The position numbers and the translations under genes were made by a program. DNA of 64,000 nt from Bacteroidales bacterium (GTDB taxonomy: Bacteria; Bacteroidota; Bacteroidia; Bacteroidales; P3): contig JAFWOP010000066.1 in assembly GCA_017545365.1 (NCBI GenBank), forward strand, positions 1-64,000. Direction: 5' to 3'. How positions within the stretch are numbered: the stretch's first letter is position 1; each line of letters opens with the position of its first letter. The notes beneath the pieces were generated by a model that was given only the letters and a program-made list of their open reading frames with translations, had not been told where the DNA came from and ran no database searches. Positions 1 to 9,605 of this stretch are shown in pieces.

Positions 1-120
1 CTTGAGGAATTCACCGAGTACCTCGGATTCCCTAACAAGGAACTTGTACAAAGACTCCTCTCTGACAATGACTTACTTGTGAAAATCCAAAATTCTAACT
101 GTCTCAGACTGTGTGCCTGA
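1..120 (+). CDS. C-terminal end of an unidentified protein (partial)
   Basis: The frame is open from the first base of the window to a TGA at 118-120, giving 39 residues that start LEEFTEYLGF and end in CLRLCA. The stretch has the look of a helical protein tail (alternating charged and hydrophobic residues), and a strong bidirectional terminator follows 60 bases later, which fits the end of a real gene. The start lies outside the window. I do not recognise the family. Confidence 0.45.
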   Translation, partial: LEEFTEYLGFPNKELVQRLLSDNDLLVKIQNSNCLRLCA

Positions 121-180
121 TTTTACTTGTCAAACTTTAGTCATTTTATTGTATCTGAGGTCAAGTACACCTACAACAAA

Positions 181-215
181 AAGCGGCTGCTTGTGAGACA
201 AGCAGCCGCTTTTTG
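181..215. terminator. Bidirectional intrinsic terminator
   Basis: A perfect 13-bp stem (181-193 with 199-211) closes a 5-base loop. It is followed by T's on the plus strand and preceded by a run of A's, so it can end transcription both of the gene stopping at 120 and of the minus-strand gene whose stop is at 232. Confidence 0.85.
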
Positions 216-231
216 TTTGTGCTTTTCTAGC

Positions 232-945
232 TTATCGTATCGGGAACTGATAGCCCACGGTGAGCAGCAGCGCGAAGTTGTTGCCCATGGGCACGTTCTT
301 GATGACCTTATCTTCCTGACTGATATTGAGGGCGTCGGGCTCGGTTGTTACCGCCATAAAGCCGTAGTCGAGCTGCAGCATGACGCTCAAGTCTTGGAAT
401 TCGTATCCGGCACCAAGGAGGAAATCAACATCTAGGGGGGCTAGCACGTCGAAGACTTTCACATTGACATCGTAATTCCAATCGCTTTGGGGAAGACGGG
501 GGGTAATCTTACGGTCGTGGAGGTTGCCGAATACACCATAGTTGACAGCGGGTCCGAACGAGAGGAGGGCGAAATGCCCTGGCTCGCGAACGGGGAGTTC
601 ATAACGGAACATGGCCAAAATAGGCAACTGTACATACCAAGCATCGTAAGTGCCCCGACGGATAGACATGATGTCCTCCAGTACTTCCTGGAACTTCGAG
701 CCACGGCGGATGAGGTTCAGACCGGTCTGAAGGCGCAGATTCTCACCCAGCATAGACTGGGAGTTGGTGAAACCAAAGGTGACGAAGCCACCCACATTTG
801 CGGCCAGTATGGGGCTATTGTCGGCGAGGTCGTCGAGATGCACACCCATGCCCACGCCACCGCGGAATCCAAAGTTAAGAAACTGAGCCTGCGCTGTGAC
901 GGTCAGGGTGACAAACAATGTCAGTGCAATAAGTATCTTCTTCAT
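232..945 (-). CDS. Outer-membrane beta-barrel protein (PorT-like family)
   Basis: The 237-residue product starts with a clear signal peptide (MKKILIALTLFVTLTVTAQA, cleavage near residue 20). The remainder is rich in alternating hydrophobic/polar strands with glycine and aromatic residues and ends in an aromatic-containing strand (TVGYQFPIR), as expected for a small outer-membrane beta-barrel. The size and the glycine-rich first strand (NFGFRGGVGMGVHL) match the Bacteroidota outer membrane protein beta-barrel family that includes PorT. The ligand or role is not visible. A TATCTTTG promoter lies about 20 bases upstream of the ATG and the gene ends just before the terminator at 181-215, so it is probably a single-gene unit. 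Confidence 0.75.
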   Translation of the reverse strand: MKKILIALTLFVTLTVTAQAQFLNFGFRGGVGMGVHLDDLADNSPILAANVGGFVTFGFTNSQSMLGENLRLQTGLNLIRRGSKFQEVLEDIMSIRRGTYDAWYVQLPILAMFRYELPVREPGHFALLSFGPAVNYGVFGNLHDRKITPRLPQSDWNYDVNVKVFDVLAPLDVDFLLGAGYEFQDLSVMLQLDYGFMAVTTEPDALNISQEDKVIKNVPMGNNFALLLTVGYQFPIR

Positions 946-965
946 AAGTGTTCAATAAAATCGTG

Positions 966-973
966 CAAAGATA
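966..973 (-). promoter_or_regulatory. Promoter -7 element of the beta-barrel gene
   Basis: On the minus strand the sequence reads TATCTTTG, the Bacteroidota -7 form TAnnTTTG, followed by C. An A-tract lies immediately upstream on that strand. No clear -33 TTTG is present. Confidence 0.7.
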
Positions 974-1046
974 CGACTTTTTTTTGAATTAATGATTTTT
1001 TTTTACAATGAGGGCCAAAAAGCACCCTCAAGAATGCGCAAAAGTG

Positions 1047-3221
1047 CTAGAGTTTACGATAGATGAAGTCAGTCATCAGCTGGTAGAGGTTGAGGCGGGT
1101 GTTGCCACCGTAGATGCTGTGGTTCTTGTTGGGATAGATGCGAAACTCGAACTGTTTGCCAGCATTTTCCAGAGCCGTGACCATATCGACTGCGTTTTGG
1201 AAGTGGACGTTGTCGTCGCCAGTACCATGGATGAGGAGGTAGTTGCCGCTCAGAAGGTTGGCGAAGTTAAGAGGCGAATTGTCGTCATAGCCACGGGGGT
1301 TGTCCTGCGGACGTTGGAGGAAACGTTCGGTGTAGATGTTGTCGTAGTAACGCCACGTGATAACGGGTGCGACAGCAATAGCGCTCTTAAAGACATCGTG
1401 ACCTTTGAGGATGGAGAGCGTGGAGAGATAACCGCCAAAGCTCCAGCCGAAGATGCCGATACGGGATTCGTCGATCCAGCTTTTCTTGCCAAACCAACGG
1501 GCAGCCTCACAGGCATCCTCGCACTCCATCTTACCCAAATTCCTATAGGTCATTTTCTTGAAATGCGCACCACGGCCGCCAGTGCCGCGTCCATCGAAAC
1601 AGGCCACGACATAGCCGTTCTGAGCCAACATGTGGAACCAATAGTAGTCGCTGTAGCCATAGCTGTTGGTGACCTGCTGGTTGCCAGGACCGCCATAGAC
1701 ATAGAAGAAGAGGGGGTACTGCTTGGTGCTGTCGAAGTCAGGAGGCAGAATGATGTAGTAATTGAGCTCGGAACCCAAGGTTGTGGTGAAGGTACCGAAG
1801 GTTTTATTGCCCACGCCATATTCGTGCATACGGTCACGCAGGTCGGCATTATCCTCGAGGGTTTTGAGAAGCTTGCCGCTGTTCAAGTGAAGCGTATAAA
1901 CCGGAGGGGTGTTGGCATCGGTGAAAGTGCTGATGTAGTATTTGCAATTGGCACTGAAAGCGGCGCTGTACCAACCAGGCTTATCGCTCAGGCGTTTCTT
2001 GTTCTTGCCCTTGAAGTCAATGGAATAGAGCTCTTTATTGAGGGGTGAAGTTTCGTGAGAGAGATAATAGATAACTCCTGCCTTTTCATCAATAGCGCAG
2101 ATGGACACCACATCGTAGTTGCCTTTGGTGATTTGGTTGACCAGCTTGCCGTTGAGGTCGTACATATAGATGTGGTTGTAGCCGTCGCGTTCGCTGGTGA
2201 GGAGCCAACGCTTGCCGTCTTTGAGGAACATCCAAGTGTCGGGCACTTCGACGTATGCATCGTCCTCCTCGGTGTAGAGTGGAGAGATAGCTCCGGTATG
2301 GGCATCGGCCAAAAGCAGCTCCATCTTGTCCTGCAGACGGCTCATGCGCATCAGGGCCAGGACCTCAGGATTCTGAGTCCATTGGATGCGGGGCATATAC
2401 TGGTCGTTTTGACTGCCGATATTGAGTTTGAGTGTCTTCTCGGATTCGAGGTCATAGATTAGGACATCCACCACGCTGTTGTCTTCACCAGCCTTGGGGT
2501 ACTTGTAAGTGTAATTCTCAGGATAGAGTTCGCCCCACATCTGCATGGTGTACTGTTTCACCTTGCTCTCGTCGAAACGGTAGAAGGCTATACGCTTGCT
2601 GTCGGGCGACCAATAGAAGCCTTTAGTGATGGCGAATTCTTCTTCATACACCCAGTCGGTGGTGCCGTTGATGACTTCGTTCATCTTGCCATCGAAGGTG
2701 ACCTGTGTTTCCTTGAGGGTGTTGAGGGCCATATAGTAAAGGTTGTTGTCGCGGACATAGGCCACCATCTTACCGTCGGGCGAGAAGGTGGTCAGGCGTT
2801 GCTTGCCCGCCTGCGAGATGCGTTGGATGCTTCCGTCAGCCACATCACATATATAATAGCTGCTGACACCACTGTGACGGTAGATGGGTTCGAATTCGGC
2901 GCTAAGTAGTATTTTCTGCTCGTCCTGCGAGAACTCGTAAGACTCGATGGGCGGGATGGGTTTGACCGTCTTGCGCATGGGGTCTTTGAAAGCACACACC
3001 ACGCCTACCTTCTCGCCGGTTTTGTAACTGTATTTCTCAATACCTGAACGGGTAAGGACGCAATAGTGTTCGCCGTCTTGCATAGAACGGATAGAGGAAA
3101 TGCCGTTGGGACGGAAGGTGGCACGGGACCAGATGTCGTCGAGGGTGATGCGCTTGGGTTGGGCCCCCACACTACCCACCATGGCAGCAAACGCCAGTAT
3201 GGTTAACATTAGTTTTTTCAT
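1047..3221 (-). CDS. Dipeptidyl peptidase IV (S9B serine peptidase)
   Basis: The 724-residue protein has a signal peptide ending near VGA-Q (residue 20), an N-terminal beta-propeller (DPPIV_N) and a C-terminal alpha/beta hydrolase domain. The propeller carries the DWVYEEE segment (about residues 190-196), whose glutamates hold the substrate N-terminus in this family. The catalytic triad is visible: Ser594 in GWSFGGY, Asp669 in GTGDDNVHF and His701 in NKNHS. It should remove X-Pro or X-Ala dipeptides from peptides in the periplasm or at the cell surface. Length and motif order are those of full-length DPP IV. No TAnnTTTG promoter is seen directly upstream. It lies downstream of pckA, separated by an inverted repeat, so it may be read from its own weak promoter or by read-through. 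Confidence 0.95.
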   Translation of the reverse strand: MKKLMLTILAFAAMVGSVGAQPKRITLDDIWSRATFRPNGISSIRSMQDGEHYCVLTRSGIEKYSYKTGEKVGVVCAFKDPMRKTVKPIPPIESYEFSQDEQKILLSAEFEPIYRHSGVSSYYICDVADGSIQRISQAGKQRLTTFSPDGKMVAYVRDNNLYYMALNTLKETQVTFDGKMNEVINGTTDWVYEEEFAITKGFYWSPDSKRIAFYRFDESKVKQYTMQMWGELYPENYTYKYPKAGEDNSVVDVLIYDLESEKTLKLNIGSQNDQYMPRIQWTQNPEVLALMRMSRLQDKMELLLADAHTGAISPLYTEEDDAYVEVPDTWMFLKDGKRWLLTSERDGYNHIYMYDLNGKLVNQITKGNYDVVSICAIDEKAGVIYYLSHETSPLNKELYSIDFKGKNKKRLSDKPGWYSAAFSANCKYYISTFTDANTPPVYTLHLNSGKLLKTLEDNADLRDRMHEYGVGNKTFGTFTTTLGSELNYYIILPPDFDSTKQYPLFFYVYGGPGNQQVTNSYGYSDYYWFHMLAQNGYVVACFDGRGTGGRGAHFKKMTYRNLGKMECEDACEAARWFGKKSWIDESRIGIFGWSFGGYLSTLSILKGHDVFKSAIAVAPVITWRYYDNIYTERFLQRPQDNPRGYDDNSPLNFANLLSGNYLLIHGTGDDNVHFQNAVDMVTALENAGKQFEFRIYPNKNHSIYGGNTRLNLYQLMTDFIYRKL

Positions 3222-3253
3222 ATCTACAATATTGTTGAATTATAAGCATGAAC

Positions 3254-3306
3254 AAGAACTAAGAATCAAAAAGTATCCGAATGAGACAGACTACTTCTTA
3301 GTTCTT
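3254..3306. repeat. Inverted repeat between pckA and the DPP IV gene
   Basis: A 12-bp perfect inverted repeat (AAGAACTAAGAA at 3254-3265 and TTCTTAGTTCTT at 3295-3306) encloses about 30 bases. The right arm continues as a tandem of TTCTTAG units to about 3318. It sits just after the pckA stop on the minus strand and may act as an mRNA-end hairpin, though it lacks a good T-tract. It belongs with the other low-complexity spacer hairpins in the window. Confidence 0.5.
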
Positions 3307-3328
3307 AGTTCTTAATTCCTACCTGTAA

Positions 3329-4951
3329 TTATAGTTTGGGGCCTGCGCTGACAAGTGCCTTGCCGGCCTCATTATAGGTGAACTTCTCGAAGTTTTTGAT
3401 GAAACGGGAAGCGAGGTCTTTAGCCTTGTTTTCCCATTCGCATGCGCAACCGTAGGTGTCGCGGGGGTCGAGAATCTTGGAGTCGACGCCCGGCAGTTCG
3501 GTCGGCACCTCGAAGTCGAAATAAGGAATCTTCTTGGTAGGAGCCTTCTCAATAGAACCGTCGAGGATGGCGTCAATAATACCACGAGTGTCCTTAATGC
3601 TGATGCGCTTGCCCGTGCCGTTCCAGCCGGTATTGACAAGATAGGCCTTGGCACCACTCTTCTCCATGCGTTTCACCAGCTCTTCGGCATATTTGGTGGG
3701 ATGCAGCTCGAGGAAAGCCTGACCGAAGCATGCGCTGAAGGTGGGGGTAGGCTCGGTGATGCCGCGCTCGGTACCAGCCAATTTGGCAGTGAATCCGCTG
3801 AGGAAGTAGTATTTGCACTGGTCGGGAGTCAGGATGCTGACAGGGGGCAGCACGCCGAAAGCATCGGCACTGAGGAAGATGACGTTCTTGGCGGCAGGGC
3901 CTGCACTCTTGCCGTGGATGGGCTGGACAATCTTCTCAATGTGGTCGATGGGATAGCTCAAACGCGTATTCTCGGTCACGCTCTTATCTTTAAAGTCGAT
4001 TTTGCCGTTGGCATCCACAGTGACGTTCTCCAACAGGGCGTTGCGCTTGATGGCATTGTAGATGTCGGGCTCGCTCTCCTTGTCGAGGTTGATGACCTTG
4101 GCATAGCAGCCGCCTTCGAAGTTGAAGACACCTTCGTCGTCCCAGCCGTGCTCGTCATCACCGATAAGCAGACGTTTGGGGTCGGTGCTGAGGGTGGTCT
4201 TGCCAGTGCCGCTCAGACCGAAGAAGATGGCGGTGTTTTCGCCCTTCATGTCGGTGTTGGCGGAGCAGTGCATGGCTGCAATACCCTGCAGAGGCAGGTA
4301 GTAGTTCATCATGGAGAACATACCCTTCTTCATCTCACCACCATACCAGGTGTTGAGAATCACCTGCTCACGGCTGGAGACGTTGAATGCCACGCAGGTG
4401 TCGCTATTGAGGCCGAGAGCCTGATAGTCATCCACCTTTGCCTTGCTGGCGGCATAAACTGTGAAATTAGGCTTGAAGTCCTTGAGTTCCTCGGCACTGG
4501 GTTTGATGAACATGTTGGTCACGAAATGGGCCTGCCACGCCACCTCCATGATGAAGCGGACGGCAATGCGGGTGTCCTTGTTGGCTCCGCAGAAGGCATC
4601 AACCACGAAGAGCTCCTTGTTGCAGAGTTCCTTACAGGCAAGGTCTTTCACATGAGCCCACACCTGCTCGCTCATCGGGTGGTTGTCGTTCTTGTACTCA
4701 GGGGTGGTCCACCACACCGTGTCCTTCGATTTCGCATCCATGACAATGTATTTGTCTTTGGGCGAACGGCCGGTATAGATGCCGGTCATCACGTTGATGG
4801 CGTCCAGTTCGGTGAGCTGACCCTTGTCGTAACCCGTCAGACTGGGGTCCATTTCGAATTTGAACAAATCCTCGTACGAAGGATTGTAGTATAACTTCTT
4901 TACTCCAGTGATTCCGTAGGTCTCAAGTTCTTTAATGATTTTTTCGTTCAT
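3329..4951 (-). CDS. pckA: Phosphoenolpyruvate carboxykinase (ATP)
   Basis: The 540-residue enzyme catalyses PEP + CO2 + ADP to oxaloacetate + ATP, or the reverse, in the cytosol. The kinase-type P-loop [11 protein letters not shown] places Lys251 at the nucleotide, followed by the metal-binding [11 protein letters not shown] segment about 12 residues later. The RSPKDKYI substrate-binding segment is near residue 60. Length fits the ATP-dependent class (about 530-540). In Bacteroidales it usually runs towards oxaloacetate to feed the fumarate/succinate branch and conserve ATP. It starts only 23 bases after the hydrogenase stop and is probably the last gene of that transcript. With ppdK further upstream, the window holds both enzymes that control PEP. 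Confidence 0.97.
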   Translation of the reverse strand: MNEKIIKELETYGITGVKKLYYNPSYEDLFKFEMDPSLTGYDKGQLTELDAINVMTGIYTGRSPKDKYIVMDAKSKDTVWWTTPEYKNDNHPMSEQVWAHVKDLACKELCNKELFVVDAFCGANKDTRIAVRFIMEVAWQAHFVTNMFIKPSAEELKDFKPNFTVYAASKAKVDDYQALGLNSDTCVAFNVSSREQVILNTWYGGEMKKGMFSMMNYYLPLQGIAAMHCSANTDMKGENTAIFFGLSGTGKTTLSTDPKRLLIGDDEHGWDDEGVFNFEGGCYAKVINLDKESEPDIYNAIKRNALLENVTVDANGKIDFKDKSVTENTRLSYPIDHIEKIVQPIHGKSAGPAAKNVIFLSADAFGVLPPVSILTPDQCKYYFLSGFTAKLAGTERGITEPTPTFSACFGQAFLELHPTKYAEELVKRMEKSGAKAYLVNTGWNGTGKRISIKDTRGIIDAILDGSIEKAPTKKIPYFDFEVPTELPGVDSKILDPRDTYGCACEWENKAKDLASRFIKNFEKFTYNEAGKALVSAGPKL

Positions 4952-4974
4952 AATAATATAATGTTTAAAAGTGA

Positions 4975-6426
4975 TTATTCATTCATGGTCATCTTGTACA
5001 ATCTGACAGAGCCGTCGATGTTCTTCTCCTTGGCCGAATTGCCATATTTGTCAACATCGAACACATTGCGCGGCGAGCGGGTAATGCTGAGAGGTCCACC
5101 GACACAACCTCCGTCACAGGCCATGCCTTCGAAGAAGTTGGCAGTCTCTTTCTTGGCGCGCAAAAGCGTCAGATGCTGGCGGCACTGGTCGATACCGTTC
5201 ATAACACAAGGGGTGACGCCCTCCACACCGAGCGACTTGGCCACGTCGGCCACACCCAAAGCCAGTCCGCCACTCTTGGCGAAAATACGGCCATAGAAGG
5301 AGGCGTTATCGAGGATTGTATCTTCGCACTGTGTGGTGTCGATACCTCGTGCATCCACAAAAGCCTGCAGCTCTTCGAAGCTCATCACGCTATCAATCAT
5401 GCCACCGGTCTTCTCAAGGGTGTATTCCATCTTCTTTGCGGCACAGGGGCCGATGAACACTACTTTGGCAGTGGGGTCGCTGTGTTTGATAAGTCTGGCT
5501 GTCATCACCATGGGCGACACCGAAGAAGAAATGGCATCTTTGAGCTCGGGGAAGTTGGTCTCCACAAAACGCACAAAGGCAGGACAGCACGAAGTGGTCA
5601 TCACTGGGTGCTCACTAGTTTCGGCTTTCTCTTTGAATTCTTTAGCCTCGTTGTAAAGAGTGATATCTGCACCCAAAGCCGCTTCTACCACCTGGTGGAA
5701 GCCCAGTTTCTTGATGGCTGTAACAACCTGCTCGATGCGGCCGAACCGGCACTGGCTGACAATTGCAGGAGCGATGACGGCATAGCAGCGATAGCGGGTG
5801 TTGTTTTCCGATTCCTTAAGAATCTTTATAATGTCAAGTACCAAGCTCTTGTCGCTGATGGCACCGAAGGGACAACTGACAATGCAGGCTCCGCATGCGA
5901 TGCACTTGTTGTTGTCGATAACGGCTTTGTCTTCATCATTGATGCTGATAGCCTTCACCTTGCAGCTCTTGATGCAGGGGCGTTTCTGTGCTATGATGGC
6001 ACTATAGGGGCACACTGTGGCGCACTTGCCGCATTCGATACACTTGGTCTTGTCGATATGGCAACGATGGTCTACGATGGTAATCGCACCCTTGGGGCAC
6101 ACTTCTTTGCAGGAGTGCATGAGGCAGCCACGGCACACATCGGTGACAATCATGCCGCCGGCAGGGCATTCGTCGCAAGCCTCATAGAGCACTTCCACCA
6201 CATTGGGGTTCTCTTTGTCGCCACCCATGGCCATCTGTACTCGGTCCATAAGAACGGCACGTTCTTTGTGGATGCAGCAGCGGGTGTCGGCCTTGGGTCC
6301 TGGGGCAATAGTGCGAGGAATAGTGTAGGCGTTCTCCAAACCACCATCGTATGCCCGACGGATAACCTCCATCAGGACTTGGTATTTAATCCATTGTACG
6401 TTAGTGTCAAATAGTTTCTGTTCCAT
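4975..6426 (-). CDS. [FeFe] hydrogenase, group-B type
   Basis: The 483-residue protein has a Cys-rich N-terminal region with several [4Fe-4S] sites (for example [24 protein letters not shown] and [11 protein letters not shown], about residues 95-180) and a C-terminal H-cluster domain. All three H-cluster signatures are present: TSCCPAF (Cys280-Cys281), GPCAAKK, and EGMACDGGC near the end. The paired cysteines in the first signature, including the proton-relay Cys280, indicate a catalytic rather than purely sensory enzyme. The N-terminus ([19 protein letters not shown]) resembles what is known as the B1/B3 branch of monomeric hydrogenases. It lies 39 bases after the SpoIIE phosphatase gene and just before pckA. 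Whether it mainly makes or consumes H2 cannot be read from sequence. The HydE/F/G maturases needed for the cofactor are not in this window. Confidence 0.9.
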   Translation of the reverse strand: MEQKLFDTNVQWIKYQVLMEVIRRAYDGGLENAYTIPRTIAPGPKADTRCCIHKERAVLMDRVQMAMGGDKENPNVVEVLYEACDECPAGGMIVTDVCRGCLMHSCKEVCPKGAITIVDHRCHIDKTKCIECGKCATVCPYSAIIAQKRPCIKSCKVKAISINDEDKAVIDNNKCIACGACIVSCPFGAISDKSLVLDIIKILKESENNTRYRCYAVIAPAIVSQCRFGRIEQVVTAIKKLGFHQVVEAALGADITLYNEAKEFKEKAETSEHPVMTTSCCPAFVRFVETNFPELKDAISSSVSPMVMTARLIKHSDPTAKVVFIGPCAAKKMEYTLEKTGGMIDSVMSFEELQAFVDARGIDTTQCEDTILDNASFYGRIFAKSGGLALGVADVAKSLGVEGVTPCVMNGIDQCRQHLTLLRAKKETANFFEGMACDGGCVGGPLSITRSPRNVFDVDKYGNSAKEKNIDGSVRLYKMTMNE

Positions 6427-6465
6427 AATATATCAATGACTGGAATTAAAGGATTCCTTTGATTC

Positions 6466-7629
6466 TTAATCATAATTAACTGTTACTATCTTGCCCATCT
6501 TGCGCAGGTTCTCGGCCAGACGTTCGACGAGTTTGAGTTTCATAGTAATGTCTATCTCCAGTCCGGCATGGGCGGCGTTGACATTCTGACCTACGAAAAA
6601 TACGACGTGGGTGGCCTCTTCAAAGATGATATTGGCCAACAGCGAACCTCCGTCTTTCTTAGCGTAGGTCTTGGGGGTGAGGTCTTTTGCAGAGACGTAT
6701 TTCTCCGACAGTGCCAGCAGACGGCGAAGGGTGATGACACCTTCTGTAGTCAGGTCGATACCATTGATGAAACCAATCGGCGGCACTTCTTTGTCGGGGA
6801 AGTCGAAGCTGGTCTCGAGCTTACGACCCAGACAGCGAGCCACCACCTGCGATGTGGTTCCACCACACACAATGCGCTTGTCGGCGCCTGTCATGAAGCG
6901 GTTTACATATTCAGCATCCTTCTCCTTATCCACCGGAGGGCCTACCATGATGTGGGTCTCACAACGAGGACGTACGCGGATGGCGGCGACCGTGGTGTCG
7001 TCGCCAGGGCGGTCGAGGTAGAGGTCGTTACAGGCCGAGGCCAGCAGACAGGCGGCAGCGCGAGCCGACATGTGGGCATCGATATAATGGTCGAGGTGCT
7101 CCATGATTTCCTTACGTTGCCAGCCAAAATTCAGCATCTGACCAATGCCGGCATGTATCGTGCCGTCGCTCATCACAAACACCAGGTCGCCCGACTCCAG
7201 ATGCAGCTCGGTATGATATACCTTCTTGCCACAGATATCCAGCTCGGTTCTTGGAAAGTCGGTCGGATGGCCATTGTGGTACCAGATGGCTTCAGGATTG
7301 TCGAATTCGAAGAGATGGCCTTCTCCTAGGTTGTTCACATGTATCAGGGAGAATGTGCTGTAGGCCACCTGACGCTCTTTACAGACGGGAAGTGTCTGGA
7401 TGATGGTTTCGACACAGTCCTGCATGTCTGCTCCGCCTGCGGTCATCGTACAGAGAATCTTGCTGGTCAGTGTGGAGAGAATATTGGCTTTCACACCGCT
7501 ACCCAATCCGTCAGCCAGCACAAGCGTCGTCCACTCGTCGTTTACGCTTATCTCAACGTTGTCGCCGCAGAGTTCCTCGCCATAATGGTTCAGCGAGGTG
7601 TAGCCGTAGTCAACACAAAGCTGTCTCAT
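6466..7629 (-). CDS. SpoIIE/PPM-type serine phosphatase of the hydrogenase operon
   Basis: The 387-residue protein has an N-terminal PPM/SpoIIE phosphatase core. The metal-binding acidic residues are visible: GDN at 22-24, DGLGSG at 40-45, SDG at 154-156 and GDDTT at 209-213. The C-terminal part (about residues 220-387) is a separate domain that I do not recognise. No receiver or PAS domain is attached. Its ATG overlaps the stop of the upstream sensory hydrogenase gene in an ATGA arrangement, which implies translational coupling and near-equal expression. From this arrangement I infer that the phosphatase is the output of the HydS sensor. Its target is not in view. PPM/SpoIIE phosphatases next to PAS-containing [FeFe] hydrogenases are a known pattern. 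Confidence 0.9.
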   Translation of the reverse strand: MRQLCVDYGYTSLNHYGEELCGDNVEISVNDEWTTLVLADGLGSGVKANILSTLTSKILCTMTAGGADMQDCVETIIQTLPVCKERQVAYSTFSLIHVNNLGEGHLFEFDNPEAIWYHNGHPTDFPRTELDICGKKVYHTELHLESGDLVFVMSDGTIHAGIGQMLNFGWQRKEIMEHLDHYIDAHMSARAAACLLASACNDLYLDRPGDDTTVAAIRVRPRCETHIMVGPPVDKEKDAEYVNRFMTGADKRIVCGGTTSQVVARCLGRKLETSFDFPDKEVPPIGFINGIDLTTEGVITLRRLLALSEKYVSAKDLTPKTYAKKDGGSLLANIIFEEATHVVFFVGQNVNAAHAGLEIDITMKLKLVERLAENLRKMGKIVTVNYD

Positions 7630-9377
7630 ACCTTAGCAGTTTTCCAATCCGTCGGACGGCCGTCAACCCCTAGGTCGCCTTGTCCGTCGGAGAGTGTTTT
7701 CTTCAACTTGAGCAGTGCCACTTTGGTTTCAGCGGTAGTCTCGCCCAACAGCGAGGCAATCTCCTGTGCCACCCGCATCTGCTTCATAATAAGGTCGTCA
7801 GTGGTAGAGATAGTGTCCATACGCACCTTCTCCAGCTTCTTGTCGTAATTCACCATTTCGGAGATGTCCTTCATCAAGCCGAAAAGCAGATTCTGCTCGC
7901 TCAGCAGGCTGACTGTCAGACTTAGGTAGCGATTGGTGGCAGCAACATGGAGACGAGGATTCTCCACACGTTGTTTCTTCGTGTAGGCGTTATAGAAGTC
8001 AATCGGTTGGAAGCTCTCAGCCACAGGACGGCCAACCACGCTCTCAGGCGTGCCTGTCAGGCCGAGCATCTTCATGGCCGATGCATTGATATCCACAATA
8101 TTCATGTCGGGGTCGACAATCATCACGCCCTCTGGCGAATTGCGAACAATATCCACAGCCAGGCTCTCGGCGCGTTTGCGCATATAGGGCAGGCAGATGT
8201 CGATGTCGGCATAGCCGTTCACCACAGCCCAAGCCTTTTCGCGGCAGGTGCGGTAACCACAAGCGCCACAATCTAGTTCGTCGGCTTTGGTTATCTTGCC
8301 GGTGCGGCGAAGCACGTCCTCGATTTCTTTCTCGGTGGCGGGACGGCTCTTGGCGCGCAGACGCGGATGAACGTAGGAAAGCTGCACCCCCGCATCAGGA
8401 GCGGGCTGGTGCTTACGTGTGGCCATCTCGTGTTCAACGTAGCGGTCGATATCAGCCTCAGCTTTGATAATACCGCCCTCGCGCACTATGGAACAGGGGC
8501 CATTGATGCAGCCGCCTGGGCACACGTTCATCTCGATGAACACATGGTCCATCGATTCTATATTCTCCAAAACGTCGGCGATACGGTCAACACCGTCCAC
8601 CGACATATATCTGTAACCATCGGGCAGGGCATCGAAAGACCGGATGATGCCCTGGGTGGCCGGATAGGCTTTGGCTCGGTTGGCCACCGTGGACTCATCG
8701 CCCACCGAAAGTTTGTTTATCGTATTGAGGTCGATACCGTTCTCCTCCAGAAGCTGCAAAAGCTCATCGAAGGTGATGACGGCATCAATGGCATGTTCAT
8801 CGGCCTCGCGCTTCTTAGCGATACAGGGACCGATAAAGACCAACTTGAGGTTCGGGTCGTTGCGGCGCAGCATCTTTGCATGTGCCACCATGGGCGAGTC
8901 GACAGGGGCCAGATAAGGCAGTGCCTTGGGATAATACATCTGTATCAGACGGCAGGCTGCCGGACAGGCCGAGGTGATGAAGTTGCGCATTTCACCTTTT
9001 GCCAGCACACGTTTGTATTCTTCTGTAACAGCCTGTGCTCCCACGGCTGTCTCTTCAGCAAAGGCAAAGCCGAGCTTGGCCAATGCTATGCGCAGGATGG
9101 AGAAATCATCCTGACCCAAACTACTTATAAATGACGGTGCCACGGTGGCTGCCACACGGGCATCGCTCTTAAGCAATTCGCGCACCACGGGCAGCTCGCT
9201 ATGCTCTATCTTCGCATGTTGAGGACACACCTTGGTGCAATGACCACAGAGGATGCAATGCTCCTCGATAATCTGCGCGTGGTGATCTTTGATATTGATG
9301 GCCTTCACCGGGCACTCACGTAAGCATCGGTAGCAGTCTTTGCATTGAACTGTCTTGAATTCCAAATACTCAGACAT
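7626..9377 (-). CDS. hydS: Sensory [FeFe] hydrogenase with PAS domain (HydS type)
   Basis: I place the start at the ATG at 9375-9377 (MSEYLEFKTVQCKDCYRC), giving 583 residues. The in-frame extension upstream has no family character. Domain order: two [4Fe-4S] ferredoxin motifs (CKDCYRCLREC, CILCGHCTKVC), an H-cluster domain (about 75-340), a further CGACGYRTC iron-sulfur motif of the RnfB type (about 375-410), a PAS domain (about 415-510) and a C-terminal helical tail. The first H-cluster signature reads TSACP, so Ala137 replaces the proton-relay cysteine while the ligand Cys138 is kept. The other signatures are GPCIAKK and NVCPGGC. This substitution plus PAS is typical of hydrogenases thought to sense H2 or redox state instead of turning over quickly. 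It is translationally coupled to the downstream phosphatase gene. Confidence 0.92.
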   Translation of the reverse strand: MSEYLEFKTVQCKDCYRCLRECPVKAINIKDHHAQIIEEHCILCGHCTKVCPQHAKIEHSELPVVRELLKSDARVAATVAPSFISSLGQDDFSILRIALAKLGFAFAEETAVGAQAVTEEYKRVLAKGEMRNFITSACPAACRLIQMYYPKALPYLAPVDSPMVAHAKMLRRNDPNLKLVFIGPCIAKKREADEHAIDAVITFDELLQLLEENGIDLNTINKLSVGDESTVANRAKAYPATQGIIRSFDALPDGYRYMSVDGVDRIADVLENIESMDHVFIEMNVCPGGCINGPCSIVREGGIIKAEADIDRYVEHEMATRKHQPAPDAGVQLSYVHPRLRAKSRPATEKEIEDVLRRTGKITKADELDCGACGYRTCREKAWAVVNGYADIDICLPYMRKRAESLAVDIVRNSPEGVMIVDPDMNIVDINASAMKMLGLTGTPESVVGRPVAESFQPIDFYNAYTKKQRVENPRLHVAATNRYLSLTVSLLSEQNLLFGLMKDISEMVNYDKKLEKVRMDTISTTDDLIMKQMRVAQEIASLLGETTAETKVALLKLKKTLSDGQGDLGVDGRPTDWKTAKV

Positions 9378-9452
9378 AATTTTTAGTTGTTGTATTAGGG
9401 GGCTTCTATAAAATGGATTATAGTGAGTCAATGTGGGCTAAGGTTGGGGGTC

Positions 9453-9460
9453 CAAATGTA
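9453..9460 (-). promoter_or_regulatory. Possible -7 element upstream of hydS
   Basis: The minus strand reads TACATTTG, matching TAnnTTTG, which would give a leader of about 70 bases before the ATG at 9377. There is no A-tract and no evident -33 element, so it is weaker than the other promoters listed. Confidence 0.4.
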
Positions 9461-9605
9461 CTACTTCCTTTTTCGACGTAAGCCTACGGGACATCCTAAT
9501 TACTCTTACGCCCTTTCATCTTCTCCTACCTTATTAACAGAATCCTCCATTAGTTAAAAAAGTTGTTCGTTTCTTCGCAGCAGACGTTTTCTCGAAAACT
9601 TCGAA

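Noticed and set aside
9378..9431. 18-residue N-terminal extension of HydS
   Set aside because: Sequence lacks family similarity and the ferredoxin motif begins right after the ATG at 9375-9377.
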